Of a stretch of DNA of 64,000 bases, positions 11,856 through 19,564 are shown in pieces. This stretch comes from Actinokineospora sp. NBRC 105648. GTDB lineage: Bacteria > Actinomycetota > Actinomycetes > Mycobacteriales > Pseudonocardiaceae. The notes beneath the pieces were generated by a model. The model did no database searches, was not told the DNA's origin, and worked only from the letters and a program-made list of their open reading frames with translations. The stretch's first letter is position 1. Each line of letters opens with the position of its first letter. The translations under genes were made by a program, and so were the position numbers. Where the stretch lies: NCBI RefSeq assembly GCF_030269645.1, contig NZ_BSTR01000005.1, forward strand, positions 56,503 to 120,502. Reading direction: 5' to 3'.

Positions 11856-12113
11856 TCAGTGCTCGCGCAGGGCCTTGACCAGTTCGTCCTTGGACATGCT
11901 CGACCGGCCGTCGATGTCGAGCTCGGCGGCGCGGCCCCGCAGGTCCTCGACGGTCCAGTCGTCGTAGGAGCCCGCGTGCCCGCCCCGGGCACCGACCTTG
12001 TCGCGCCCCTGGGCCGCCGCGGCGTTGGCGATCCGGGCGGCCTTCTCCTTGGAGTCGCCCTGCTCGCGCAGCGCCCGGTAGAGCTCCTCGTCCTTGATGC
12101 TGGGGTTCGGCAT
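11856..12113 (-). CDS. Small Rho-N/SAP-like domain protein
   Basis: An 85-residue protein starting MPNPSIKDEELYRALREQ. The N-terminal half (DEELYRALREQGDSKEKAAR) resembles the short helical region of actinobacterial DUF7218-like proteins. The C-terminal half (WTVEDLRGRAAELDIDG, then MSKDELVKALREH) is a Rho-termination-factor N-terminal/SAP-like nucleic-acid-binding fold. It probably binds DNA or RNA; its cellular role is unknown. The ATG is preceded by a purine-rich stretch (GGAGGACC on the minus strand). It lies between ettA and an SSB gene. Confidence 0.8.
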   Translation of the reverse strand: MPNPSIKDEELYRALREQGDSKEKAARIANAAAAQGRDKVGARGGHAGSYDDWTVEDLRGRAAELDIDGRSSMSKDELVKALREH

Positions 12114-12175
12114 GGTGGTCCTCCGTCCTGGGTGTGGACGGGAAATGCCCTTGGCGCGCGCACGGCAAACCCCGC

Positions 12176-12574
12176 TCAGGCCGCGACCGGCAGGAGGGTG
12201 GCCTGCTCCCGGGGCTTGTCCCAGATCCACTCCAGCTCGCCCGCGCAGAAGTTGAGGTCGGGCCCGACGGCGCGGGCGTCGAGCTCGACGCTGAGCCGGT
12301 GCTGGTTCTCGCTCTCGTACTCGCGGTGGTAGAGGCGGCCGACCACGATGACCCGGTCGCCGCGCTTGAGCGTCTTGGCGACGTGCTCGCCGAGATCGCG
12401 CCAGCAGGTGACCGAGACGAACATCGACTCGCCGTCGACCCAGGTCTGGTTGTCCGGCTGGAACCTCCGCTCCACCGCGCGCAGGCGGAACCGGGTGGAC
12501 GACCCGGTCGAGTAGCGCCTGCGGGTGGGCTCCCCGATCAGGGTGCCGATCAGGGTCACCACGGTCTCGAACAT
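12176..12574 (-). CDS. ssb: Single-stranded DNA-binding protein (short paralogue)
   Basis: A 132-residue OB-fold protein beginning MFETVVTLIGTLIGEP. The core FRLRAVERRFQPDNQTWVDG and VVVGRLYHREYES are SSB-like. It lacks the glycine-rich linker and acidic C-terminal tip (DDxPF) of the housekeeping SSB. It is therefore probably an accessory paralogue (SsbB type, linked in other actinobacteria to sporulation or competence) that does not recruit the usual SSB partners. It ends at ...QATLLPVAA. This is a recognised family; the paralogue role is inferred. Confidence 0.88.
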   Translation of the reverse strand: MFETVVTLIGTLIGEPTRRRYSTGSSTRFRLRAVERRFQPDNQTWVDGESMFVSVTCWRDLGEHVAKTLKRGDRVIVVGRLYHREYESENQHRLSVELDARAVGPDLNFCAGELEWIWDKPREQATLLPVAA

Positions 12575-12859
12575 CTTGCTCCACCTCTCGTCTGGGCACC
12601 TGGCGTGCCGGTAGTCCCAGGTTGACCGGGTGGCGAGGGGTTGGCGAGGGGCGCTGGAAATCGGTGGATGGCTGGGCTGATTGTGGATAAGTCGAAGGCT
12701 TTCCGGGGGAAGAAGGTCGCGCGCCAGACGAGATCCGGCGGACAGGTGCCTGCGGCAGGCAGGTTGGCCGGTGGGCCGTAGGCTGCGCTGCCCGCGGCAG
12801 GCAGGTGGGCCGCGGGCGGCGGAACCCAGCGAGTCAGCGCGCGAGCGGGTACGAGGCGC
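12575..12859. other. Intergenic stretch without a gene
   Basis: No convincing coding sequence. It contains two copies of a short direct repeat (gcggcaggcaggt) near 12753 and 12793. The ssb promoter should lie at its left end on the minus strand. Confidence 0.5.
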
Positions 12860-14872
12860 TCAGGACGGGTTCTTGCCGTCGGCCATCTGCTTGAGCATGG
12901 CGTTGTAGGCGTCCAGGTCGTCGGCGGCGCCCTCGTCCACGCGCCGGTCGGAGCGGCGGGCCTCGCGGTCGTCGGCCTTGGACCACTGGACCAGCAGGGC
13001 GATCAGCACGACCAGCAGCGGGATCTCCCCCGACGCCCACGCGATGCCGCCGCCGAGGCGCTGGTCGGCGAGCAGGTCTGTGTTCCACGGCAGTGCCAGG
13101 CCCTGGTAGAAGCGCTCGCCGATGACCGTCTGGGTGCCCATCAGGATCACGCCGAAGAAGGCGTGGAAGGGCATCGAGGCGAACACCAACCCGAGGCGGC
13201 CGAGGTGCGGCAGTTTGCGCGGGGCGGGGTCGACGCCGATGACCGGCCAGTAGAACAGGTAGCCCACGAGCAGGAAGTGCGCGTTCATGGCCAGGTGCGC
13301 CCAGTGCTCTTCGAGCGCGGAGTCGAAGAGCCCGGTCAGGTAGAGGCCGTAGAACGACCCCACGAACAGCACGAGCGCCACCACCGGGTTCGTGAGGAAC
13401 CGCGAGACCGGGGAGTGCACGAACGCCAGCAGCCACTCACGCGGCCCGGGCGGGGAGTCCTTCCCCGCGGGAGGGAGCACGCGCATCGCGAGCGTCACCG
13501 GGGCGCCGAGCACGAGCAGCACGGGCGCGAGCATGGAGAGCATCATGTGCGTCTCCATGTGCACGCTGAACATCGCGGGCGCGTAGCGGCCGAAGCCCGA
13601 CGACGTGGCGAACAGGACCACGAAGCAGCCCGCCAGCCAGGCGATCAGCCGCCCGACCGGCCAGGTGATCCCACGCGAGCGCAGGCGCAGGTAGCCGCGC
13701 AGGTAGAGCACGGCGAGAACGATCGCCGCCGTCCCGAAGACCAGGTCGAACCGCCAGCCGAAGAGCAACCGGGCGACGGTGGGCTCGTCGGTGAGCGGGT
13801 AGCCCAACGCGAGCTCTACGCGTCCGGGTTCGACGTAGGCGCCCTCCGGGGGTGGGGTGCGGGCCAGCGCGGCGGCCACGCCGATGGTGAGGAGCATGAT
13901 CAGCACCTCGACGGCGGCCAGCTTGACCAGCGCGGCCCGCGAGCCGTTCTCGACCAGGAACTTGACCCCGCGCTCCCGCTGGAAGTAGCCGAAGACACCC
14001 AAGATCACCAGGGCGATCGTCTTGACCAGGACGAGTGCGCCGTACCAGGTGTCGAAGAGGTCGCCGAGGGGCAGGCGGACCCAGGCGTTCACCACGCCGG
14101 AGACGGCCATGACGATCCAGCACACCAGCGCGACGCGGGAGAAGCGCGTGGCCGCGATGCCCAGGTTCTCGGCCCGCCTGCGCCCGTGCGCGAGCAGGGC
14201 GACCAGTCCCCCGACCCACAGTGCGGCGGCGAGCAGGTGGAAGAGCAGGCTGTTGGTGGCCACGTCGTGCGAGCCGCCGCTGGAGGAGTGACCGGTGACC
14301 GCGACCGGCACGATGCCCGCCACCGCCACGGCGAACAGCACGGCCGTCCAACCCCAGGTGAGGACGATCCGCGAGCCCACCAGCACGACCAAGGCGAGAC
14401 CCGCAGTGACCAGCCACGCCTGTGACTGCGACAGGGTGCCCACGAGGGTGAGCAGGACGTCGGTGCGCAAGACCTCGGTGATAGGTCTACCGACGGCGTC
14501 GGCGGCGGTGAACGGCGCTGATGCCAACGCGCCGACGAACCACAGCGCGGCGCCCCAGCCCGCCGTCCGCATGGCCGCGTAGCCACCGACGTCGAGCACA
14601 CCCGACCGCTGCGGCGGCACGAGGAACGCGGCGAACAAGAGTGAGCCGACCGTCACTACCGCGCCGATCTCGGTAGCTACCCGCACAACCGTCAACGCGT
14701 GCTCAGTGAAGGCGTCCGGGGTGGGCAGGCCTTGGATCGTGTACCGATCGCTCCCGGAGGCCGCGGCGACCAAGACCGCGCCGATCAACGCGGCCAGCGC
14801 GCCGCCCACGAAGAGCAGCGGGCCTATCCCCGCGCGCCTGACCGGATTGTCGGTAGAGCTGTCGAGAGCCAC
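12860..14872 (-). CDS. Bifunctional copper resistance (CopD-like) / cytochrome c oxidase assembly (CtaG-like) membrane protein
   Basis: A polytopic membrane protein of 670 residues. The N-terminal half has about eight transmembrane segments and matches the CopD copper-transport family. The C-terminal half (SVHMETHMMLSMLAPVLLVLGAP, with histidines that could bind copper) matches caa3-type CtaG. Such fusions are common in actinobacteria and serve copper delivery to the terminal oxidase. The GTG start at 14872 (VALDSSTDNPVRRAG) is directly followed by the first hydrophobic segment. The frame is open further upstream, but that part overlaps the divergent lipoprotein gene and is not homologous. 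The C-terminus is charged (DAYNAMLKQMADGKNPS). Confidence 0.92.
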   Translation of the reverse strand: MALDSSTDNPVRRAGIGPLLFVGGALAALIGAVLVAAASGSDRYTIQGLPTPDAFTEHALTVVRVATEIGAVVTVGSLLFAAFLVPPQRSGVLDVGGYAAMRTAGWGAALWFVGALASAPFTAADAVGRPITEVLRTDVLLTLVGTLSQSQAWLVTAGLALVVLVGSRIVLTWGWTAVLFAVAVAGIVPVAVTGHSSSGGSHDVATNSLLFHLLAAALWVGGLVALLAHGRRRAENLGIAATRFSRVALVCWIVMAVSGVVNAWVRLPLGDLFDTWYGALVLVKTIALVILGVFGYFQRERGVKFLVENGSRAALVKLAAVEVLIMLLTIGVAAALARTPPPEGAYVEPGRVELALGYPLTDEPTVARLLFGWRFDLVFGTAAIVLAVLYLRGYLRLRSRGITWPVGRLIAWLAGCFVVLFATSSGFGRYAPAMFSVHMETHMMLSMLAPVLLVLGAPVTLAMRVLPPAGKDSPPGPREWLLAFVHSPVSRFLTNPVVALVLFVGSFYGLYLTGLFDSALEEHWAHLAMNAHFLLVGYLFYWPVIGVDPAPRKLPHLGRLGLVFASMPFHAFFGVILMGTQTVIGERFYQGLALPWNTDLLADQRLGGGIAWASGEIPLLVVLIALLVQWSKADDREARRSDRRVDEGAADDLDAYNAMLKQMADGKNPS

Positions 14873-14941
14873 ACGACGAGGGTAATCGCCGCGCGGGGCG
14901 GGCTGGAGTCGCCATGTTTCCCAGAGCGCTACCGTGGACCG

Positions 14942-15505
14942 GTGAGGCGGGGACTCGTCGTGATGGCCGGTGTGGTGCTGGCGGCCGCGTGCGGGGCGCC
15001 GACGGCCGGTCAACCGGTGCCCGCCGCCGGGTTCGGCCCGGTGTCCACGGCCCAGTCGTCCACCGCCCAGTCCTCCACCGCCGTGCAGTCCCAGCGGTCC
15101 GTCGACGGGGTGGACCTCTGCGCGCTGCTGAGCAAACCAGACCTGGACGCGGCGGGCGGCTTGGTCGGTACGCCCGCCCACCGGTCCAGCGCCTTCCCGG
15201 ACTCCTGCGGCTACCCCCTCGGCCAGGGTGCGTCGGGCGATCTCGTGCTGGTGGCCCTCTACAAACCCCTCGACCAGGTCCGGCGCGACCAGCCGGAGGG
15301 GCACGAAGAGGACACGCTCGGTAACAAGACGTGGCTGCACTGCGCGGTGGCGGACGGCTATCGAACCTGCACCGCCGCCGTCGCGGTGCGCGACGACAGA
15401 TCGCTGGTCGTGGCGATCACCAGGAGAGATACCTCGGAGGACAAGGTATTGCGCCTCCTGCAACCCCTCGCCGAGCGCGCCGTGGAGAGACTTCCGCGCG
15501 CATAG
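14942..15505 (+). CDS. DUF3558-family lipoprotein
   Basis: A 187-residue exported lipoprotein. A short signal peptide (MRRGLVVMAGVVLAAACG) ends in a lipobox-like sequence with the acylated Cys at 17. A Ser/Thr/Gln linker (residues about 25-50) follows, then the DUF3558 domain with CALLSKPDLDAAGG and paired cysteines (DSCGYPLG, WLHCAVADGYRTC). It is probably anchored on the outer face of the membrane. Function unknown; the family is abundant in Pseudonocardiales and mycobacteria. The GTG start at 14942 was chosen because the signal peptide begins there. It is divergent from the CopD/CtaG gene, with a shared promoter region of about 70 bp. Confidence 0.88.
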   Translation: MRRGLVVMAGVVLAAACGAPTAGQPVPAAGFGPVSTAQSSTAQSSTAVQSQRSVDGVDLCALLSKPDLDAAGGLVGTPAHRSSAFPDSCGYPLGQGASGDLVLVALYKPLDQVRRDQPEGHEEDTLGNKTWLHCAVADGYRTCTAAVAVRDDRSLVVAITRRDTSEDKVLRLLQPLAERAVERLPRA

Positions 15506-15643
15506 CGCAACCGCCCCTCCCCCGAACGGACGCACCAGAGCGTCGTTCGTCACCCGATCAGTTCTTGGCGGAAACGGTGAGGCCGCCTTTGACGATCAGT
15601 CCGGTGTAACGGACTACTGTGCGGCCTCGGCCGCATGGCCCGC

Positions 15644-15716
15644 GCCCCTGTAGCTCAGCGGATAGAGCAGGAGCCTTCTAAGCTCTTGGTCGCAGGTTCG
15701 AGTCCTGCCAGGGGCA
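15644..15716 (+). tRNA. tRNA-Arg (anticodon TCT)
   Basis: A 73-nt cloverleaf. The 7-bp acceptor stem GCCCCTG pairs with CAGGGGC, followed by discriminator A. The D-arm has TAGCTCAGCGGATAGAGCA, the anticodon loop CTTCTAA gives TCT, and the T-arm has GGTTCGAGTCC. CCA is not encoded. It decodes AGA, a rare codon in such a GC-rich genome. The adjacent toxin-antitoxin-like genes suit an insertion hotspot. Confidence 0.96.
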
Positions 15717-16007
15717 CTCACGCGAACACCGATCCCCTGGAGCGTCGAGGCAAGCCCATCTGTGCACCATCATCTTGGGACCTCACCCGCTCGGCCCGTT
15801 GAGGTCACGGCCGGGCGGCCTGCCCCGGAGGCAGCGCGGCGGGCAACTGCTCGGCCAAGACGAAGATCCACAGCAGTGCTGGCAGTCCTCTGGATCTCGA
15901 CCACCAGGTCACTCAAAGTGAGAACACGAAACTCCCTGTGCCCGGCCAACCGGGCGACTGCCGGACTCGACACCGGAGCGGCGATCGCGCCGACAGCGAC
16001 AAGGGAA
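15717..16007. other. Stretch between tRNA-Arg and toxin-antitoxin operon; possible gene remnant
   Basis: No convincing intact gene. On the minus strand, 15770-15973 can be read as 67 residues starting SSPAVARLAGHREFRVLTL, which looks protein-like at first and then becomes Arg/Ala-rich. It lacks a Shine-Dalgarno sequence and known motifs. It may be the remnant of a small gene that entered next to the tRNA. Confidence 0.3.
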
Positions 16008-16033
16008 GACTAGCCGGGTCGACTCGGCTAGTC
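16008..16033. promoter_or_regulatory. Inverted repeat, putative toxin-antitoxin operator
   Basis: Nine-base arms GACTAGCCG and CGGCTAGTC are separated by 8 bp (GGTCGACT), itself nearly palindromic. It lies about 50 bp before the GTG of the small upstream gene of the Doc pair, the usual place for the autoregulatory operator of such operons. Confidence 0.55.
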
Positions 16034-16080
16034 TGATGTCACGAGCGGCAGCGAGTAGTGACGATCCAGGAGGTGGGCAG

Positions 16081-16251
16081 GTGACCACGATCATCGAAGA
16101 GCAGGTCTTCGAAGTGGAGAAGGCCGCCCACGCCCTACTCCCCGCTCGGGATTTCACCCGGCCCGGCCCGCACCCGATGTCGCTGGCCGAGGCGAATTCG
16201 AAGATCCAAGAAGAGTACAGCGAAGCGCTGGACCTCCTCGGCAGACTCTAG
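16081..16251 (+). CDS. Candidate antitoxin partner of Doc-like toxin
   Basis: A 56-residue protein starting at GTG 16081 behind a strong AGGAGGT Shine-Dalgarno at about 16068. The frame could start upstream at 16036, but the ribosome site favours 16081. The sequence is acidic at both ends, with a helical N-terminus (MTTIIEEQVFEVEKAAHALL) and C-terminus (KIQEEYSEALDLLGRL). No DNA-binding motif is recognisable. The role is inferred from small size, order and spacing (23 bp before a Doc/Fic gene), not from homology. Confidence 0.65.
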   Translation: MTTIIEEQVFEVEKAAHALLPARDFTRPGPHPMSLAEANSKIQEEYSEALDLLGRL

Positions 16252-16274
16252 AGGACCGGACGTAAGGTATCTCC

Positions 16275-16649
16275 GTGTCATCGTGGAGGTACCTCACGTC
16301 CGACGAGGTCTTGGAAATCTCGCGCCCGCATGGCGTGAGCGAAGTCGTCAACTTGGACAAACTCGACGCGTGCACGGGTGCACCGTCACAGAGCTTTGCT
16401 GGCGTCGATCTATACCCCACGATAATGGACAAGGCTACGGCCATCGCTTATGCGATCGCAAAGATCTATCACCCGTTCCTGGATGGCAACAAGCGAGCGG
16501 CAGCCGCATCCGTGCTGGCCATGTGCTATGTGAATGGATACTCCCCCAAGGTGACCCAGTTCGAATTGGTCGCGGTAATTCTACTCGTTGCCGAAGGGCA
16601 AATTTCCAGGGATGATCTATCAGGCTTTATACGCGGAAAACTGCTTTAA
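16275..16649 (+). CDS. doc: Doc/Fic-family toxin (death-on-curing type)
   Basis: A 124-residue Fic-fold protein. The active-site motif HPFLDGNKRAA follows the Doc variant (HxFxDGNKR), in which Lys replaces Gly of the Fic AMP-transferase motif HPFxxGNGR. Doc proteins phosphorylate EF-Tu and arrest translation; that activity is inferred here. The length is typical (about 125). Start GTG at 16275 (MSSWRYLTSDEVLEISRPHG), 23 bp after the putative antitoxin. The gene is visibly less GC-rich (codons such as ATA, AAA, TTA-like) than its neighbours, which suggests acquisition by transfer next to the tRNA. Confidence 0.87.
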   Translation: MSSWRYLTSDEVLEISRPHGVSEVVNLDKLDACTGAPSQSFAGVDLYPTIMDKATAIAYAIAKIYHPFLDGNKRAAAASVLAMCYVNGYSPKVTQFELVAVILLVAEGQISRDDLSGFIRGKLL

Positions 16650-16694
16650 ACGGATGCGCGGCACAGTCGCCATCTCCTAGTGCCCGGGTAGAAC

Positions 16695-17459
16695 GTGGCG
16701 GCGCGCGCGGTTCGCGCTGGGGTCTGGCAGCATTGCGGTGTGGAGGTTGGGGAGGCGCCGCGGTTCGCCGTTGGGGTTGGGTACGCGGTGTATCAGGGGC
16801 CGGTTGCGGACAGTGCTGTGCACCGGCATGCCGCCTTTCAGATCGCCATCGCCGTGCGTGGTGCGGTGGGGATGGTGGACGACGCCGGCACGCTGCATCG
16901 CGCGGTGGCGCTGGTTGTGCCGCCGATGGCGCGGCATCGGCTGTTGGCGACCGCGGGGCTGCGCACCTTCTTCGTCGAGCCGCACTGTGCCTTCGCCGAC
17001 CAGCTGCGGGAACGCTGTGGCGCCGGGGTGACCGTAGCTGCGGACTTGGGCGGTTTGGACGAGGACGACGTCCGGCGCGCCACCGCTCGTCCGTCCAGTG
17101 AACTTGATCCCCGGCTGCTCGCGGCGATGGACACCCGGGTTGACCAGCGGGTCTCGATGCCCGCCCTGGCCGCCGGGGTGGGTCTCTCGCCGCAGCGGTT
17201 GCGGGCGCTTGCCCGGGAGCAGTTGGGCATGCCGCTGGGGCGGTGGCAGGTCTGGCAGCGGCTGGGCCGGGCGGCCGCGGCGCTGCGCGCGGGTGAGTCG
17301 TTGGCGGGTGCGGCGATCGCGGGCGGGTTCGCTGACCAGGCGCACTTCACCCGGCAGCTGCGCGAGATGATGGGGCTCACACCGTCGGCCGTGCTGCCCG
17401 CGCTTCGGTCGTCACCCGCGGCGCGCGACGTAGATCGAGATCGTGCCGGTGATCGTTGA
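16695..17459 (+). CDS. AraC-family transcriptional regulator
   Basis: A 254-residue regulator. The N-terminal cupin-like sensor (VHRHAAFQIAIAVRGAVGMV, then HRAVALVVPPMARHRL) is followed by two helix-turn-helix units in the C-terminal 100 residues (MPALAAGVGLSPQRLRALAR and GAAIAGGFADQAHFTRQLRE with the terminal GLTPSAV). The start at GTG 16695 is uncertain. GTG 16740 (VEVGEAPRF) is a good alternative because homology begins there and no clear ribosome site precedes 16695. It is convergent with the methyltransferase gene and overlaps it by 48 bp. The target is unknown. Confidence 0.85.
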   Translation: MAARAVRAGVWQHCGVEVGEAPRFAVGVGYAVYQGPVADSAVHRHAAFQIAIAVRGAVGMVDDAGTLHRAVALVVPPMARHRLLATAGLRTFFVEPHCAFADQLRERCGAGVTVAADLGGLDEDDVRRATARPSSELDPRLLAAMDTRVDQRVSMPALAAGVGLSPQRLRALAREQLGMPLGRWQVWQRLGRAAAALRAGESLAGAAIAGGFADQAHFTRQLREMMGLTPSAVLPALRSSPAARDVDRDRAGDR

Positions 17460-18065
17460 CACCACGTCCGCCTCGCGCACGTCGTGCAAGCCCGCTTCGG
17501 CCATCAGGTGCGGGAGGACGCCCTCGGCGTTGGGCTGGGTGTCCTCTTTGCCGTCCGCGAGCTGCACGACGCGGTAGCCCAGCCGGCTCAGGCAGGTGCG
17601 TTGGAGCCCGTAGTCGGCGATGACGAGCCTGCCGCCGGGCCGCAGCACCGCGGCCATCGACGCGATGATCGCCCGCTTCATCCCGATCGGACACTGGTGC
17701 AGCACGAGGCTGGACACCACCGCGGTCGCCGATCCCGCACCGAGCAGCTCCACCAGCGCGTCGCCCATGCCGACCCGCCACTCCAGGGTCGGGGCGTCCG
17801 CGCCCGCCTTGCCGCGCGCCAGGTCCAGCACCTCGGGATCGGGGTCCACGCCGATGATCCGCGCCTCCGGCTCGGCGCGGTTGAGCAGCAGGGCCAGTGA
17901 GCCGGTACCGCAGCCCACGTCGACGATCACATCGTCGGGTCGGGCGGCCACGTGCATCGCGAGCAGGGCGCGCCACAGGCGTTCGCGCATCAGGGAGGCC
18001 ACCGGGTCGTAGAAGCGCGTGGAGGCGAAGCGGCCCAGCGCGGGGGTGAAGGTTCGTTCGGTCAT
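17412..18065 (-). CDS. Class I SAM-dependent methyltransferase (UbiE/COQ5-like)
   Basis: A 217-residue Rossmann methyltransferase. Motif I is VIVDVGCGTGSLALLL, motif post-I is IIGVDPDPEVLDLAR, and motif III is LRPGGRLVIADYG. VVSSLVLHQCP corresponds to motif II. The protein starts MTERTFTPALGRFASTRFYD, typical of small methyltransferases of unknown substrate. Start ATG at 18065. A hairpin downstream of the next minus-strand gene separates it from the polyketide remnant to the right, so it need not belong to that cluster. Confidence 0.87.
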   Translation of the reverse strand: MTERTFTPALGRFASTRFYDPVASLMRERLWRALLAMHVAARPDDVIVDVGCGTGSLALLLNRAEPEARIIGVDPDPEVLDLARGKAGADAPTLEWRVGMGDALVELLGAGSATAVVSSLVLHQCPIGMKRAIIASMAAVLRPGGRLVIADYGLQRTCLSRLGYRVVQLADGKEDTQPNAEGVLPHLMAEAGLHDVREADVVSTITGTISIYVARRG

Positions 18066-18142
18066 GCGGGCAGTCTCGGCCGCGCCGGGTCGCGCGGTCT
18101 TGAACGAATCGCTCGCGCGGACCCGTGGCTCCACACTGGACA

Positions 18143-18178
18143 GTTCCGGGGAACGCCGGGGCAGGCGTTCCCCGGAAC
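18143..18178 (-). terminator. Hairpin downstream of polyketide-region methyltransferase
   Basis: A perfect 15-bp stem (GTTCCGGGGAACGCC with its complement) around a 6-nt loop GGGGCA, just after the stop at 18182. There is no T-tract, as is usual for actinobacterial terminators. Confidence 0.75.
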
Positions 18179-18181
18179 GGG

Positions 18182-18862
18182 TCACACCACGGTGATCTCG
18201 AACAGGCCGACCGAGCCCTGCGCCCACAGGCGGTAGCGCGGGAAGCGCTTCGCCAGCTCGGCGTCGAGCTGCTCGAAGGAGTCGTCGGCGTTGTTCATCA
18301 CGCCGTCGCCGTTGAGCGACTCCAGTGCCTTCGGGGCCAGCTTGCCGTGCTGGACCCCGTGCGAGAGCACCGTGCTGCCGAAGATCCGGCCGCCCGGCTC
18401 GACGTAGGGCAGCACCGTGTCGAACACGACGGCCTTGTGCGCCATCCCACCGGGCATGCAGTGCAGCAGGAAGTTCAGCCCGACCGAGCCGAACCGGGCC
18501 GCCCCCAGGTCGAGGGGCTTGAGCACGTCGCGCTGGTAGGCCTGCGGCCGGTAGCGGGCCAGCCGGGCGCCGGTGCGGCGCAGCGCGTCCGCGTTGAGGT
18601 CGAGCAGCACCAGGGCCGGGTCACCGCCGGGGAACCTGGCCTTGTCCAGGAAGAACCCGGTGCCGGGGCCCAGGTCCAGGTGCCGGGCGTCGACGTTGCG
18701 GTCGTAGAGCCGTCGCATGTGGACGTTCGGGCAGTGCCAGACGCGGGAGCACACGAACCCGAGCACCCACAGGTCGTAGGCGGCCAGGATCGGGCGCTTG
18801 CTGTACACGGCCGCGCCCGCGAGGACCTCGTCGGCGTTGGGCTCTAGGGCGTTCCCGGTCAC
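18182..18862 (-). CDS. Class I SAM-dependent methyltransferase, linked to aromatase remnant
   Basis: A 226-residue methyltransferase with HLDLGPGTGFFLDKARFP (SAM motif I), LVLLDLNADALRRT (acidic post-I) and GSVGLNFLLHCMPGG. Its GTG start overlaps the TGA of the aromatase/cyclase fragment (GTGA), so the two were once translationally coupled. Its original task was therefore probably C- or O-methylation of an aromatic polyketide, or a small-molecule step in that cluster. The gene looks intact, but its upstream partner has lost its N-terminus and probably its promoter, so expression is doubtful. Confidence 0.83.
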   Translation of the reverse strand: MTGNALEPNADEVLAGAAVYSKRPILAAYDLWVLGFVCSRVWHCPNVHMRRLYDRNVDARHLDLGPGTGFFLDKARFPGGDPALVLLDLNADALRRTGARLARYRPQAYQRDVLKPLDLGAARFGSVGLNFLLHCMPGGMAHKAVVFDTVLPYVEPGGRIFGSTVLSHGVQHGKLAPKALESLNGDGVMNNADDSFEQLDAELAKRFPRYRLWAQGSVGLFEITVV

Positions 18863-19158
18863 GGGGCCAGCTCCTCGGCGTAGGCCTTGGTCAGGCGCAG
18901 GTTGCCCATGCTGTTGGCGCTGAGCACCTTGCGCAGGTAGCGGCGGGCGCCCTGCACCGTGGTGCCCTCGCCGAGCAGGGACATGCCCTCGGGGCGGATG
19001 GTGCAGGTGTGCCGGGCGCCGAGCACGATCCCCTCGGGGGTCTCGGTGAACCGCCAGTGGCCGGTGTGCGCGGTCATCGTGGCGGGCGGCTTGATCTGCT
19101 TGTAGACGATCTTGTTGCCGGGCAGGCAGATCCGCACCGAGCGGGTGGTGTGCTCGGA
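18859..19158 (-). pseudogene. Type II polyketide aromatase/cyclase, C-terminal fragment
   Basis: About 93-100 residues match the last third of an aromatase/cyclase (SRPBCC fold): RICLPGNKIVYKQIKPP, HTGHWRFTETPEGIVLGARH and the end VLSANSMGNLRLTKAYAEEL. Family members are about 310 residues (two domains) or 150 (one domain). Homology stops at about 19140-19158, where a SARP regulator fragment on the other strand begins. The frame stays open to the right, but that part is only the antisense of the SARP fragment. The truncation is a deletion scar. Non-functional in all likelihood. Confidence 0.85.
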
Positions 19159-19491
19159 CCCGCGCGCGCGGCGGAACTGCTGCGCGCCGGACTGGACCTC
19201 TGGCGCGGTCCGGCCCTGGTGGACCTGCCGTCGGGCACCGTTCTCGCGCCCTACCTCGCGCTCGCGCACTCCTACGACGAGTGGCTGCACGAGCAGCTGA
19301 TCGTGGCGCTGAACGCGGACTGCAGGCGCGCGGACGCCTTGGAGACCTACCAGAAGTTGCACCGCACACTCGACGACGAACTGGGGATCGCACCGTCGGA
19401 ACCGCTGCTCCGGCTCCAGTTCGACCTCCTGGTCGGCACCGCCCCCCCCCCCCGACCGGTGGCCGCCGTGCTGCCCGTCGCGGGTTCCTGA
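19156..19491 (+). pseudogene. SARP-family regulator, C-terminal BTAD fragment
   Basis: About 110 residues match the bacterial transcriptional activation domain of SARP pathway regulators: ARAAELLRAGLDLWRGPAL, YDEWLHEQLIVALN, ALETYQKLHRTLDDELGI and APSEPLLRLQFDLL. The DNA-binding winged helix that should precede it is missing. The frame begins directly at the junction with the divergent aromatase fragment. The last codons contain a run of 12 C (19442-19453). It would have activated the polyketide cluster; it cannot now. Confidence 0.85.
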
Positions 19492-19498
19492 GCGGACT

Positions 19499-19532
19499 GG
19501 GCAGGCGGCGGGGACTCCCCCGCCGCCTGCCC
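19499..19532. terminator. Bidirectional terminator hairpin between SARP and KS-alpha remnants
   Basis: A perfect 15-bp GC-rich stem (GGGCAGGCGGCGGGG) with loop ACTC. It lies 8 bp after the stop of the SARP fragment and 33 bp beyond the stop of the KS-alpha fragment on the other strand, a position suited to ending both transcripts. Confidence 0.75.
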
Positions 19533-19564
19533 GCGTTCATCCACATCAGACTATCCACAGAGGA

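Noticed and set aside
12114..12163. Extension of the ettA frame upstream to 12163
   Set aside because: The extra 134 codons are Arg/Pro/Thr-rich and overlap the SAP-like gene in another frame; EttA proteins start at MAEFIYTM.
15770..15973. Possible small toxin-like gene on the minus strand between tRNA-Arg and the TA pair
   Set aside because: Only the first 35 residues look protein-like, with no start signal or motif; noted as a possible remnant only.
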